A stretch of 64,000 nucleotides of DNA from Adiantum capillus-veneris (taxonomy: Eukaryota; Streptophyta; Polypodiopsida; Polypodiales; Pteridaceae): assembly GCA_014529385.2 (NCBI GenBank), contig CM043942.1:59511184-59575183 (forward strand), in the 5' to 3' direction. Below are positions 31,801-43,626 of the stretch, piece after piece. The notes beneath the pieces were generated by a model. The model was not told where the DNA came from. It saw nothing but the letters and a program-made list of their open reading frames with translations, and made no database searches. Every line of letters starts with the position of its first letter. Positions within the stretch are counted from its first letter, which is position 1. The translations under genes were made by a program, and so were the position numbers.

Positions 31801-33894
31801 TGTAACGTCCCCAACTGTTTAAGATCGGTGATTGGGAGAGCTCAACACATTCTCTCTGACTCTGCAATGCAAATCGGAGGAACGATCAAGTGAGCTGCCC
31901 TATCTCTACGTATCTTTTAGTGAGGTCATCCTAAAAGAGGTTGCTTTTCACTAGAACCCTTGGTTCATAGACTAACGCTTTTTTCCTCATCAAGTCTGAG
32001 ATATAATCATCAGTCAATCTCCTAAGGTATGGACTTAGTTCTTTGTTATCTATCATCATTTAAGTCCACGTTCGTGGAAAGCACCCGACTTATTGGGTCC
32101 ACCCATCTGACGATTGGTTCGAGACCAATCCCCGCCGCACACAAACCCGTATCTTTGTTTCCTAATTGCTACCACACTGTGAAACATTTACAAGCAATCC
32201 CTTAATTAAGTTTCCACATGATTTTTGTTCTAACAGCATCCATATTTTCACACAGTCTTTGATGAGGAAATTCTATCAAAACAACCTACTTATTTAACTT
32301 AACGCGGCTGATCCCGGCCGACCTGCAACAACACGATCTTATTACTCTGCACGAACAAAGTCCTTGTATAAAGGTTTTCTTATGCATAATCAGATATTCA
32401 TCTGAAGCAACAACCCTCTTCGTGGACCAACGCAGCATTGCGCAACAACGCCGCATAGGCACCAACATGCATCACACACCAACGCGGCATCAAGTTGCCA
32501 TCCAATTGATCTAGTCTCTATTCATATGCAATCTAACTCTTCTTCACGCAAACTTGATGCAAATAGTATTTTTAACATCAAATAGAATTCTGACCTAAGT
32601 TTCTATTAACAAAAGCATACATTCTGGTTATACAGCCAGTGTTTTTCCTTATGACTTCCTAAGCTCCAGTAGGTCATGCTTATCTATGATGCATAAAACT
32701 TAAAATTACTAGTGCTTGGTTTGGATTTATGACAATTTTTCACTGTGGTGGTTGAACCACCTCGTCTACTAGAGCATGGCTTGAGCCAACTCCATTATTG
32801 TTCTTCTTTGCGACTTTTAGGACCATTACGCAGCTAAAAAATAAAATTAATAGAAAAATGAAGTTCCTTGTGCTAAGCGTGAGTTCAAGGCTAAGTTCAG
32901 TCAAAACATTTAATAATTTAATAACTTAATTTTTCTAGGATTTGGTGGACCTATTTGTCCCAGAAATCAAGTGACAATTTGACTTTATAGGTAATTTAGT
33001 AATAATTTATTTATTACAACTTATGCATGTATATACAAATCACAAGAAAATTTCTAGAGATGAAAAAAGTCTCAAGAATCTCTATTAAGATTAGAAAGAG
33101 ATTCCAAATGGTATTTGCTAGTTTTTTGCGTAATTTTACTAGACTAAAATTACCTTTTCCTAGAGTAGTTTCTATTTATTTAAACCCTTTTTAAGTTTAT
33201 AAAATCAATGATGTAAAAAGTTTGATCAGATACATACTTAATTGTTATTTAATTAATAAAGAATTACCGATTAGTAAATTCTATAATATTATGTGATTTT
33301 ATAATATCTAATCAATAATTTATTGAAAATAATGACCTATGGACAATTATGTGTAATTTCTTTGATGATACTTGCCCATCTAGGCCCATGCATGCACAGA
33401 TAAGGTAGGTATGTAGTGTGTAATGAGCATGCATGTGAGATTTCTATTAAATTCAGAGACGTTTTCTATTCCTAAAGGCTTCATGCATGCAAGAGTTGCA
33501 TGCTACTTAGTATCAAGGAACACAAGAATTTATAGAGAGAGAAAATTTATGCATTTTGAAGAGAGAGAGAGTGTTTTCTAAGCATACAAGAGTGTGTGTA
33601 GATGCTGAATTTAAAATTTTGGAAAGGTACGATGGGCATCTTGTGTAAGCATATGCCGATTGTAACGGCCTACTAATTAGACAACCACGGATCCAAGAAC
33701 GTCTTGGGATTCGGGTTCAATTCTTTTTGAGTCGAGCATGACTTGATTTTTGAAGGCAATATTATATCTTTATTTAAGATTATGGATCTAATTAGCATGG
33801 CTAATTATTGAAGACGACGATACATCATCCGACTATGAGATTTTTGAGATCCAAGTGTTCTTCTCTTTCTTTGCTAGCACCACAGTAAGCGAAA
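31801..33894. other. AT-rich non-coding stretch, possible old LTR
   Basis: It begins TGTAACGTCCCCAAC, similar to the TGTGAGGTCCCCACC end of the C LTR. Near 32,120-32,230 it has a run (accaatccc, cctaattgctaccacac, ccttaattaagtttcc) loosely like 13,050-13,200 of that LTR. The stretch 32,880-33,360 is strongly AT-rich. No partner repeat, primer site or gene is visible. The assignment is tentative. Confidence 0.3.
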
Positions 33895-34300
33895 ATGGAT
33901 CCCACGTTCGATTTTTTGGATACGAAACTTTCTGAGAATCATCTTTTTTATTTTGAACTTCCTTCAACCGCATCTACTCCTCCTCCTCAAAGTGTGCTTG
34001 ACATTTTGGACAATACTAGCAATGTCATCGATGACAAAGAGTACGTTACACGATGTGAATTTCAACTATTTGAAGAACGGTTTCGCAAATTGGCGGTTCG
34101 TATCCAATTGCTTGATACATAGGTGGATCACCTTACGGAGCTGGTCATCTCCTGCATCCCACAGGCTACCTTGTCTACATCTGTGTCAGTTGTGAAGGTG
34201 GAAAAAAGGAGACTGTCCATAGTAGATTTTCAGAAACCCAAATTGTAGAAGTCATGTTTCAATTGCATGGGATAGCATCAACGGAAACATTGTCCCCAGG
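33895..34300 (+). pseudogene. gag: Gag remnant of Z copy 2 with a broken zinc knuckle
   Basis: A 75-codon ORF starting at 33,895 (MDPTFDFLDTKLSENH; contains YVTRCEFQLFEERFRKLAVR) runs into a stop, after which the frame continues through VDHLTELVISCIPQATLS to a knuckle-like CFNCMG, stop, HQRKHC at 34,255-34,293. This has the CCHC ligands but three instead of four positions between the second Cys and the His, one of them a TAG. A gag-like N-terminal part followed by a CCHC box fits an LTR-element gag. It lies about 3.9 kb upstream of the Z LTR at 37,797. No 5' LTR or primer site could be found upstream. Confidence 0.5.
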
Positions 34301-37300
34301 TACTGGATTCTTAGATCTTGTGATGGATTTTGCGGCTACATAGTCAATCAATTTCTTGCATGCTCTTTAGAGGTTATCTTCCCTTCATATAATTTTTTTT
34401 CATTAGTTGTATATGATACAATATCTGGCTTAGTATAACATATTCAGTAAAGCTATAATACATAATGCTTTATTTCTTTAAAAAATTCTGTCATGGTCAT
34501 TGAGCTGAAAGAGTTCAACAAGGTCAATTCTCTTTTGACACAATATTTGTAGGTGACCAAACACATCTGTTTTGCTATGAGCATCGACGTACTTATGTGA
34601 AACACGGCTTCCATAAGTGATAAATTTTGTAATGAGACTTCCCATGTTTGGCATCTGCTACAAGCATACCAATTTGGAGAGAATTTGAACTCTTATTTCA
34701 TACTATTACATACCACATGGGCATGCATGCCATATGCAAGTGTATATGATATACATACCGGAAACCGGGTAAGACTATGTTACGATTTGCTTAATTTTTC
34801 ATGCTTAGGCTTGTCAGTTATGCAAAGCAGAGATATTTTGCCAGTTACACATGAAGCAAGGCTTCTAACTTGTGCTAAGATACTGCCTTTTGATTGGCCG
34901 TCAAGGTAATTGGAACACAAGTTTGGGGCACTCGCAAACATTGGGCTATCACCTCAGAAGCATTCCTACCAGTACGGACTGTGCAAGGCACTTATGATTT
35001 TGGCAGTGATGTTGGTTTGTATGTTTGAACCCATCACTGTAGCTTACAATTTTTCATACTACAGGGCATGTTACCCTATGGATTCCGCTATAACACCGGA
35101 AACTCTCTCAAGGACAATATAAATATTGGATTGTTTCACATGATTTTTGGTTGCTATCACCGCACAACACCGCTACCACTAACCTACAACTAGGAATTAA
35201 TTCATAGGCAACATTCCATATTCAAGTCATCCTTGTGCAAACACGACCCATGCAAGGTAGGTGGGTCAAGTGTGTTTTGTGTTTTTCTGCTACCTCTCTC
35301 GATGAAAGAGTCATACTAGAACACTATGGTACGCTTATACGATAAATCCACGCATACGATGCATAAGAGAAAACACAGATTGGGTACACACTCTCGAAAC
35401 TTAAGGAAAGTTCCTTAGCCCAACATGCTCTCCTTTCCTCTATTTCTTATTTCTCTCATAGAATAATGAAAACTTTCTAAGCAGATTTTGATATATGTTT
35501 TGCTCGTGCATCAGCCTGAACCAAGGTGCTCTAACTCTCAGCTAGAATGTGGCCAAGATGCCATCCAATTCATCCGCTTCGATTCATCAATTGCACACTA
35601 ATTTGTTATTGGCATAAGGGCTATGAGCCACAACAGCTACGAGCCAGTACCATACCTAGAGTAAACCCCAACTATTAGCATTCCTTGGGTGATTGTTCTC
35701 AAGATTGAACAAATCTATCCAGAGGAGTACCCATCGCTCTTAATGGTCAAGCAAGAGTCGTGCCATTAAGAATGTTTTGGGGTTCATTTTTTCCCTACAT
35801 GTTTGTAGTAGGATGCTTGAGTTGAGTTCCTGCTAATTTCAAAATCACATCAGCTGATCTATCTCACGGAGTTTAGATGCAGCAAAACAGTTAGGATAGC
35901 ATGGTTATCCATAGGAGCTACACTTTTCACTTGTGGGTCAGACCGAGCGGGTGATTACTAAAGCAGTCCCTTGACATTCAAGATCACATTTTGATCTATC
36001 ACAGTGGAACTTTCAAGGAAAGACGTCCGCAATCTACCACGGGGTAGTGGACAGTTCCAACCATTTTAGTACACGGTCGGCCAGGTTAGTTACCGTTAAC
36101 TGCTACTTGCACAGGTTCTCACATAGGATAGGCCCAAGGGGTTTAACTAATGAGATTCTAAACAACAGGTATGGATTGCCCATGCAACACCCAGGGTTTC
36201 CATTGCAAAATTGCTTGTTTTTCCATTAGTGCTCCTTTGCATTTGAATATGGGTAAGTTGTCTTTAAGTTCACACCCTAGTAACACATCTATTAATTGAA
36301 TGTTTTGAAGACATGCCAAGGGCACATGAGAACAAAGTATTTTGGGCCATAGTGTCCAACATACATTATTTGCATTATGCAGTTATAGACCCACTTGTAG
36401 GGTTTATTTGTCACATGTTGTCACATGGGATACAGCATGGTCTAGTAACTCAAGGAGTTCGGTTTAGCCATTGTGATGCACGACTAATGAGGGTCCCTCT
36501 CACTCCTGTTGTAGAGTGTTTGCAGTTATCTCCACGCAGAAGTACATCTCGTACTTAAAGGATGTTTTTTCAGACACCCTTAAATGAGACATATTCCATA
36601 TGTGGAGAATATGAGTCTTTGGGATTGACACTCGCGCCCACTATTTCAATTATATGTCATGACAAAGTCCCTAGGTGATAGACAACACCTAGAAGTGATT
36701 ACTATTTCTCCTTCTATTATGGTTCAAACCTTTCAGCATGGCTTGCAAATGATTGCAGTTGAAAGTATTTAGTTTCTTTTTAGAACTATTTACACTCCTT
36801 TTTAATATGTGCTAGGAGCACCATATTCCCATAAGTGTAGGCAACGACTATTATGGATATACAAGTTCGGATTTATTTTTTGCTAAATGCATGCACACTA
36901 GGTGTTATGGGCCCTAGTGTTTAAAAAAGGCTGATTTGGAACGACATGCATATTCCTCAAGTTGTTGCTTATGAAGCATTTTGCACTCTATGTGGAGCAT
37001 CTCTATGAGATTACTTTTGGGTCTACCACTCACCAATAGAGTTCATGTCTTGGTTTGGGTGCTTGTGGATCTTTTCAAGTTAACCACGATGGTTATTGAG
37101 GACATTTTTGATTCCTTAGTAATGTTGTACGATATTGTCATCCCCATTTACTAGTCATCTAGGACAAGTGTCTATAAACCGTGGGGGAAACACACCTCAG
37201 CACTTTCCGTTATCCAAGGGGATAGGAAAATTACAAAGTGTAATCTTGTGCTAAAGGATGTGCAAAGTGCATACATTAGCACCAAGCAATCCACTTAATA

Positions 37301-37796
37301 AGCATTTATTGCTCTACTTGGAGTTTGCTTACCATCAGATAAATCATGTTTGCGACTAAGTTTGTCTCTTCATGTATAAGTCAGGTTCTCAACCTTGAAC
37401 ACTAGTTATGGTGGGGTTGTTTACTAATAAAATTTGAGAACAAGTCAAGGACTTACACTTGGCTGATGAGTTATGTTAGCAAGTTACTTTCATGGAAAGT
37501 GACACGAGGCACTCTTTTGGGTACATTCTTGTGTGATAACTCGTTTAGCATACTCATGTGCGTTCTAAATGGAGTCTACACACTATGATTGCATAGGAAT
37601 CGACAACACAAGATGGTTGCAATTGAACAACAATGTGGAAAATCAAGATGTTCCTCTTGGTTTAATTGAACCTCTTGCTGAACCGTGTTATGGTCAACCA
37701 ATCAACTGGATCCATAATGGATGCCACTATGGAAAACATTAGTGTATTATCACTCTTGTTTTCGAGGATGAAGACGCTTCTCCAAGGGGGCAGTAA
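34301..37796 (+). other. Interior of Z copy 2 (decayed pol region)
   Basis: 3.5 kb aligning with Z copy 1 from 35,660 on and with Z copy 3 (inverted) over most of its length; for example, gtgcaaggcactta near 34,981 matches 61,675 inverted. It is full of stops. The end of a chromodomain-like ORF is readable at 37,690-37,790 (TGSIMDATMENISVLSLLF), with a purine tract (ccaagggggcag) before the LTR. The similarity of three copies shows a once mobile family. Confidence 0.6.
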
Positions 37797-37940
37797 TTTC
37801 ATGCCAAGGGCAATGCCTGGTGGTCAAGGACCAGGCCCAAGGGGTCGGCTGCAACTATGGATAGGGAATGATGCCCAAGGGGCTATTTAATAGGAGGTTT
37901 GGAGGCTCATTCTCAAGGCAGTCCCACCAGGTGCCTTTAG
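37797..37940 (+). repeat. 3' LTR of Z copy 2 (about 144 bp)
   Basis: It begins TTTCATGCCAAGGGC in the place of TGTCAGGACAAGGG of Z copy 3 and ends near GCCTTTAG. The body is diverged (ATGCCCAAGGGGCTATTTAA in the place of the TATA-like part). X sequence (cttccaaaagaggcctctct) starts within about 20 bases. Confidence 0.55.
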
Positions 37941-38060
37941 GAAGCCTCCTTGTGAGACTTCCAAAAGAGGCCTCTCTCTGATTTGGGAAGAAGAAGAGTA
38001 TCCGTATGAAGGGCTCAAAAATCTACTACTTGAAGACGAATCTCCTTATCAAAAGAGAAC

Positions 38061-38990
38061 TCAAGATCCCCCATCGAAAGAGCTAGAAATAACTGAGTCT
38101 CCTGTCATCTCAGTGGAGATCGCTCCATAATGATGGCAAGAAAAATGCTCTCCATCACCCCTTAAACGAAGAAGACCATCACACACTTCTCCACACCATA
38201 ATTCAAAGAGGGGTGACAAAAAATAAGAGAACGAGAAAGAGTTCATCCTCTTCTCCATCTTCTTCATCCTCTTCCTCTTATTAAGAAAGTGATGGTGCAG
38301 ACAAGGAGGGACAAGGCAAGAAAGAGGTCACTCTCTTCTCCATCTTCTTCAAATTCTTCATCTTCTAAAGAAAGCGATGGTGCAACTTTTGAACCACCAA
38401 AAAGAAGAGGCCATAGGAAATCCTATTCCGCGTGGAAGAGGTCGTCCAAGCTCAAGAAGTTCAAAGAGGGAAGAAAGAACAGATTCTCTTTCCTTACCTA
38501 TGATGGCACCTATGGTGCTACGGATGAAGTCCTAGCCTTTATTCAACAATTCAATGCGGTGTTTGGCGATGAGGTCTTCACAGAGCCGTGAAAGCTATGC
38601 CATGTAGATATGCATTTTCAAAAGTCCGCCAGGCAATGGTGTGCTACACTCTACAGGAAAACGGTGAAGCTCCATGAACATGGAAAGCTTTAAGAGATTC
38701 GATCATGAAGAAGTTTTTGGCTACCGATGCCAAAGACAAAGTACTCACCGAATGGCGAATCTTGAAGCTCTTTCCCTACGAATCTATTCACAAACATGTA
38801 GACAAGTTTTGAGACTTACATCTGAAAGTCATTTTCCTTTAAAAAAAGGATTTTGGAGAGCAAAAACAACGATTTTGTGTGGGTCTAACAGAAGATATGG
38901 CAGAGTATGTCAACTCCCAAAGGCCACGCACCATATCTGTGGTCATACACCATACCATGGTGGCTTCATGAATCCATTGTAACTAGCTCG
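38061..38990 (+). pseudogene. gag: Gag of X copy 2, Ser/Arg/Lys-rich N-terminus
   Basis: It has an N-terminal low-complexity region with alternating basic and Ser-rich blocks (KARKRSLSSPSSSNSSSSKE, then ESDGATFEPPKRRGH), then a gag capsid-like segment (FLTYDGTYGATDEVLAFIQQ, FNAVFGDEVFTEP) ending in a stop. Further homology continues in other frames to ~38,985 (KSARQW, then CGHTPYHGG region). The twin at 47,990-48,906 covers the same part. Directly after it, at 38,990, integrase zinc-binding sequence begins, so protease, RT and RNase H have been deleted from this copy. Confidence 0.7.
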
Positions 38991-40265
38991 CTACATGAGA
39001 AAGTAATTTATGAATCTCGTGCTCCTCCTTATGCATGGCATAGAGGGATTCAATATACCCTAAAAGGTATTGAAACATATTTCTATTGGCCTGCCATGAA
39101 AGCAAACATACAATAGTATGTTTCTAAATGTGTGGTATGCCATACAAAGTTTGATAGATGGAGGCAACCTGGACTTCTTTAACCTTTGTCAATCCCTAAT
39201 TCACCATGGGAGATCATATCCATGGAGTTTATCTTTGGATTGCCCAAGTCTATCCATGGGAATACGGGAATATAGACGATTGTCGACAGGTTCAACAAAC
39301 AAGCTCATTTTATACCTATCAAAAACACTATCAAAGCCCATCAAATTCCAACCCTCATCATATCACAAATCTTCAAGTACCATGTCTTGCCAATGTCCAC
39401 GGTGTCAGGATAGAGATCCTAGAATGACCAATTATTTTTGGAAGGGTCTCTTTGAGAATTTAGGGACAAGGCTAAACTTCTCTTTGGCCTATCAAGGGCA
39501 AAACGGATGGCCAAAGTGAAATAGCTAACATAAAAATTCTTGATTTACTAAAAGCCTATGTAACAGAAGTAGATCAAAGGTCTTAATGTGAGAAGTACCT
39601 ACCCTTGGTGGAGTATGCCTACAATAACACTGTACACATACTTCCATGAAAAAAGCACCTTTCGAGGTAATTGAGGGAAGATCCAAAATTCCCCTGCTAC
39701 TTAAGGTACATGGGAAGATCTTTGTTGTAGATGAGTATAGCCGAGACCTACAGGAATCTTTACAAAATATTAAGGATGCTATGTCTATCTCACAAAAAAG
39801 GAAAAAGGCTGCTTGCTGATAAGCACAAAAGAGCCCAAGACTTTAGTGAAAATGATTGGATCTTGCTTAAATTTCCCAAGGCTTGATTAAGGCATACAAC
39901 GGGCAACAATCCTACAGGACACCAAAACTACTATGGTAAGCTAGCAAAAACATATTATGGTCCCTTCGAGATTCTTTGACCAATCAATGAGATGGCCTAG
40001 CAACTCAAGTTTCCCAATCATTGGCTCATACACAATGCTTTTCATGTGAGCCTACTAAAGCCTTACAAAGGAGATCCACCTTAAAAACCAACTATGGAAG
40101 ACCCACCACAGATCGAGGACCAAGAATAAGAGTTGCAGACCGAGTCCACTCTTTGACATGAAGACAAGGTGTTGAGAGGCGATAAGACTATCCGCGACAA
40201 TATCTCACTAAGTTTAAGAACTATCCTTTTGAAGATGCTAGATAAATGCAAGGCAAATAATTAAA
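38991..40265 (+). pseudogene. pol: Integrase, GPY/F module and chromodomain of X copy 2
   Basis: KVIYESRAPPYAWHRGIQYT, then IETYFYWPAMKANIQ and CVVC give the zinc-binding part. [14 protein letters not shown] has Glu where the first catalytic Asp (MDF in X copy 1) is expected. DRDPRMTNYFWKGLFENLGT follows in another frame, then VEYAYNN. A later part reads SISQKRKK, YYGPFEIL, FPNHWLIHNAFHVSLLKPYK and a chromodomain trace (IRDNISLS, LRTILLKMLDKC). Many stops and frameshifts are present. It keeps the ~200-bp segment that X copy 1 has lost. Confidence 0.8.
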
Positions 40266-40666
40266 GGATAACCTAAACCTTGCCAATGCTTACAATGCTT
40301 CCCTAGAGTAAGCAAATGTACAAATGTTTAAATGAACCAAGTTTTTTTCTTAAAGGACTCTTTTTTTTTATTTGTGCACAAATGTTAAGAAGTATGCATG
40401 CTTAGGATCAAGTTTGCGAAGACGACGTCTCCCAAACACCAAGTAAATCTTGTCACTCTACTATTGAAGATTGATAGGACTAATGTGCAGACATGATTGC
40501 GACAGCTTCATCTCTTGGGTGCCAAATGGACTAGTCATCCATTCTGGAACAGTGTCGCAGGGTAAAATAGGGATGCTCTACCCGCTAGGAAAAGGACTAG
40601 TGACTATGCTTTATCATCCCTACCTCATAGTCGAGGACGACTAGTATGATTTAAAGAGAGAGGTAA
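40266..40666 (+). other. 3' untranslated region and polypurine tract of X copy 2
   Basis: Collinear with 20,882-21,287 (gtctcccaaacaccaagtaaa; tcgaggacgactag). The tract taaagagagaggtaa lies before the LTR. No gene seen. Confidence 0.65.
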
Positions 40667-41595
40667 TGTCATAATAACTAATATATTATTCTCCTAAATG
40701 ATTTTCTCATGTTAAACTAATGGTTTAATATGGGAAAGTAAGAAGGGAGAAAAAGCTGGATTATTGGTAAGGCTAGCAGACTGGTCACAATAGGGATCCA
40801 AAGGAGGGAAAATAGGGATCCAAAGAGGTAACGTCTACAAAAGAGCAATGTGCAAGAAATGGGATTCAAAGAACTAAGGTTCAGCCCATTAAGACTTCCA
40901 AAATGCTAAGGTTCCCAAGTTCAAAGGGTAAGTCCAAATGGTCAACAAGCTTAAGGAAATTGGATGCTTTGTAATTGTACATAAAGTCTTCCTAGATCCC
41001 TACAAGGGAGGGGGAGAGCCCTAAAGGTAGTGGAAGAGAGAGAAAGAGGTGAGATAACACACACACACACAATCAAAGGATCCCCTTTACACAAAGGGCA
41101 TGGTGAAGACATGTTAGGTTCCTAGCTCAGTTGCACCCAAAGTGTATTCAAATCCTATTGGATGACCATAAAGGGGGACCAATGAGAACTAGGCTAGCAT
41201 AAATTTAGTATAATTAACTTAAAAACACTTTATAAAAAGAACCAATGGAAATTAAGTCTCTTGGATAATTATTGGACAACAATAGGAATTAAGCAACCCA
41301 ATGGCTTGCTTAATTCCTATTTGCTAGAAGGGAAAAAGTTCCAATGGGGATTTAATTTTTTATAAGTTACCTAAGCTCTTCCAAAAGGGTAAATAGGTAC
41401 ACTTGTCAGAAGGCTCTTCATTTGACCACTTAAATCCTACTGGTGGCTAGGCTTGGAAAGGTCCAATGGGAAGCGAGCAACAGGAATTAACAAGAGGGGT
41501 TGACCAAGAGGAGAGCGGGGGCTGATTTGTGAAGGCATTATTCCACACACACTCACACTAGCTCATGTGTGAAGCAAAGAAGACTCTCTCTTCTT
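40667..41595 (+). repeat. X LTR (shared), left part up to copia P1
   Basis: It begins TGTCATAATAACTAATATA after a polypurine tract. It is interrupted by P1 and resumes at about 47,291 to end at 47,820. It is followed there by a second X gag, so this LTR served both as the 3' LTR of copy 2 and as the 5' LTR of copy 3. Confidence 0.8.
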
Positions 41596-41679
41596 TGTTA
41601 GGAAATAAGACGTAGCTAAATAGATAATTGAGTAGATTACTTAATGGAGAGAGACAGATTTATATACACGAGATTATAG

Positions 41680-41730
<51 letters not shown>

Positions 41731-42432
41731 CACGATATACGTGGTTCACCCAATGTGGGCTACGTCCACGGGAAAGCAGCCACTCAATGGCTTTAGTACT
41801 TCAAAACAAGAAGTAGTTTACAAAGGGATTATACCCTTAAGGGAGCTCCCGCCTTGCTTCACTCTCACCTCCTCACACTCACCTTGTTGCATCAACTTCA
41901 CACACTATGAAATGTGTGTAGAAATGGCCTCCTTTTATAGGCCAAAAGGGCTGCCCTCTCTTATGAGAGACAACCATATGTAGCCGCCCTTGTGCGAATA
42001 AGTCCAAATCGGACCCTCCAATCCGCCCATGTGTGGCCGTCCTTGAGAAGACAAGTCCGCTTTTGAATTCGGCCACCGGCCACCGGCCATTGACTTCCGA
42101 CACCGGCCACCGGCCATTGACTTCCGACCACCGGCCATCGGCCATTGACTACCGGCCACCGGCCAACCGACCGGTTGTTTTCCGACCACTTTCCGACCGC
42201 CGTCCGGCCATAATATTCCGGCGAAAGAGAATATTCCGGCGAAGGAAAAAGTCTCGGGGGCCTCCGTCCCCGAGGCCTTTAAAGTTGCCCCTGATTCTTG
42301 TCCGTGAAAATTTTGGTTTCCAGTGAGTGATTTTCCTTCACGCACGATGGCTTCTCCTCATAATGGGGGCCTTACAAATGTGCGCTTTTACCACAGAAAA
42401 TTACAAGGGTAAATCAGGCTCCATACTTAACA
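41596..42432 (-). repeat. 3' LTR of P1
   Basis: 837 bp, + strand form TGTTAGGAAATAAG ... CATACTTAACA. It contains (AG)22 at 41,683-41,726 and a GC-rich repeat block at 42,061-42,190. The antisense ORFs at 41,879-42,345 are translations of that repeat. Confidence 0.93.
42061..42190. repeat. CCGGCCA-rich short repeats in the P1 LTR
   Basis: At least six copies of CACCGGCCA or close variants, interspersed with TTGACTTCCGAC. The same block is present at 46,913-47,040 in the other LTR. In LTRs such repeats often lie in the promoter region (inference). Confidence 0.85.
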
Positions 42433-42492
42433 ATCTCCCACTTGGAGACTGATCTCCAAACCAAACCTGTGACTGCTTTCCATTCTGGCTTC

Positions 42493-43626
42493 TTATCCTT
42501 GAATGCCGATTGAAGATGAGAAAAAGCTCAACTTCTCCTTGTTGACCACCTTTGTAAACATGTCTACAGGATTTTCACTTGTATGCACCTTTCCTAGCTT
42601 TAGCTGTCCCTCTTCCAAAAGAGTGCGTATGAAGTGATATCTCACCTTAATGTGCTTTGTCCTTGAATGAAAGGCTGAGTTCTTCGCAAGATGGATAGCG
42701 CTTTGGCTATCACTGTACAAGACATAATTGTCTTGTTTGAATCCAAGCTCTTCTAAGAATCTGTGAAGCCACATAATTTCTTTGCTTGCCTCCGTCATTG
42801 CTACATACTCTGCTTCCGTGGTAGAAAGCGAAACCACTTTCTGCAGCTTTGAAGCCCAGCTTACTGCTGTGCCTCCAACCGTGAACACATAGCCAGTAGT
42901 GCTCCTTCGAGTATCTTTGTCACCTGCCATATCTGCATCACCATACCCTTCTAGAAAAATATAAGTTCCTCTAAAATACAAAGCATTTGTTGTTGTCCCT
43001 TTTAGATACCTAAGTATCCACTTCACAGCTTGCCAATGCTCTTTACCTGGGTTGTCCATGAACCTACTCACAACTCCTACTGCATGTGCAATGTCTGGCC
43101 TTGTCCAGACCATAGCATACATTAGAGAACCTACCACTGCAGCATATGGAACTTTAGACATATAGGCTATCTCCTCTTGTGTCTTTGGACACATATCCTT
43201 CGTTAGTTTAAAATGACCAGCCAAAGGTGTAGAAACTGGTTTTGCATTTTGCATTGCAAACCTTTCTAGTACCTTCTTGATGTAATCTTCTTGAGATAGC
43301 TTTATTGTCTTCTTCGTCCTGTCCCTTGATATTTTCATACCAAGTATCCTCTTTGCAGCACCTAAATCTTTCATTGAAAAAGATTTGGACAGCTCCTCTT
43401 TTAGGTCTTTGATGTCCTGTATGTTAGCACTTGCAATCAACATGTCATCAACATACAACATTAGGATGATGAATTTCCCATCTCCCAAATTCTTCGTGTA
43501 GATGCAGTGATCCGAGTTGCATCTTGTGAATCCATGATCCAACATCCATCGATCAAACTTCAAGTACCATTGTCTTGATGCTTGCTTTAAACCATACAAG
43601 CTCTTCTTTAATCTGCAACCATTTTC
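42493..43626 (-). pseudogene. pol: Copia reverse transcriptase (C-terminal part) and RNase H of P1
   Basis: A 368-codon frame: MYGLKQASRQWYLKFDRWM, the catalytic LYVDDMLIA, KDLGAAKRILGMKI, then MYAMVWTRPDIAHAVG. RNase H follows with GDADMAGDKDTRRSTTGYV, SLSTTEAEYVAMTEASKE, LYSDSQSAIHLAKN and HIKVRYHFI. All hallmark residues that I can check are present. It is separated from the N-terminal RT frame by a one-base deletion around 43,615. The true coding end is the stop at 42,493. Confidence 0.92.

Noticed and set aside
41935-42345. 136-codon Gly/Arg/Trp-rich ORF (and twin at 46,776-47,168)
   Set aside because: It is a translation of the CCGGCCA repeat block in the P1 LTR. The twin exists because the LTR is duplicated.
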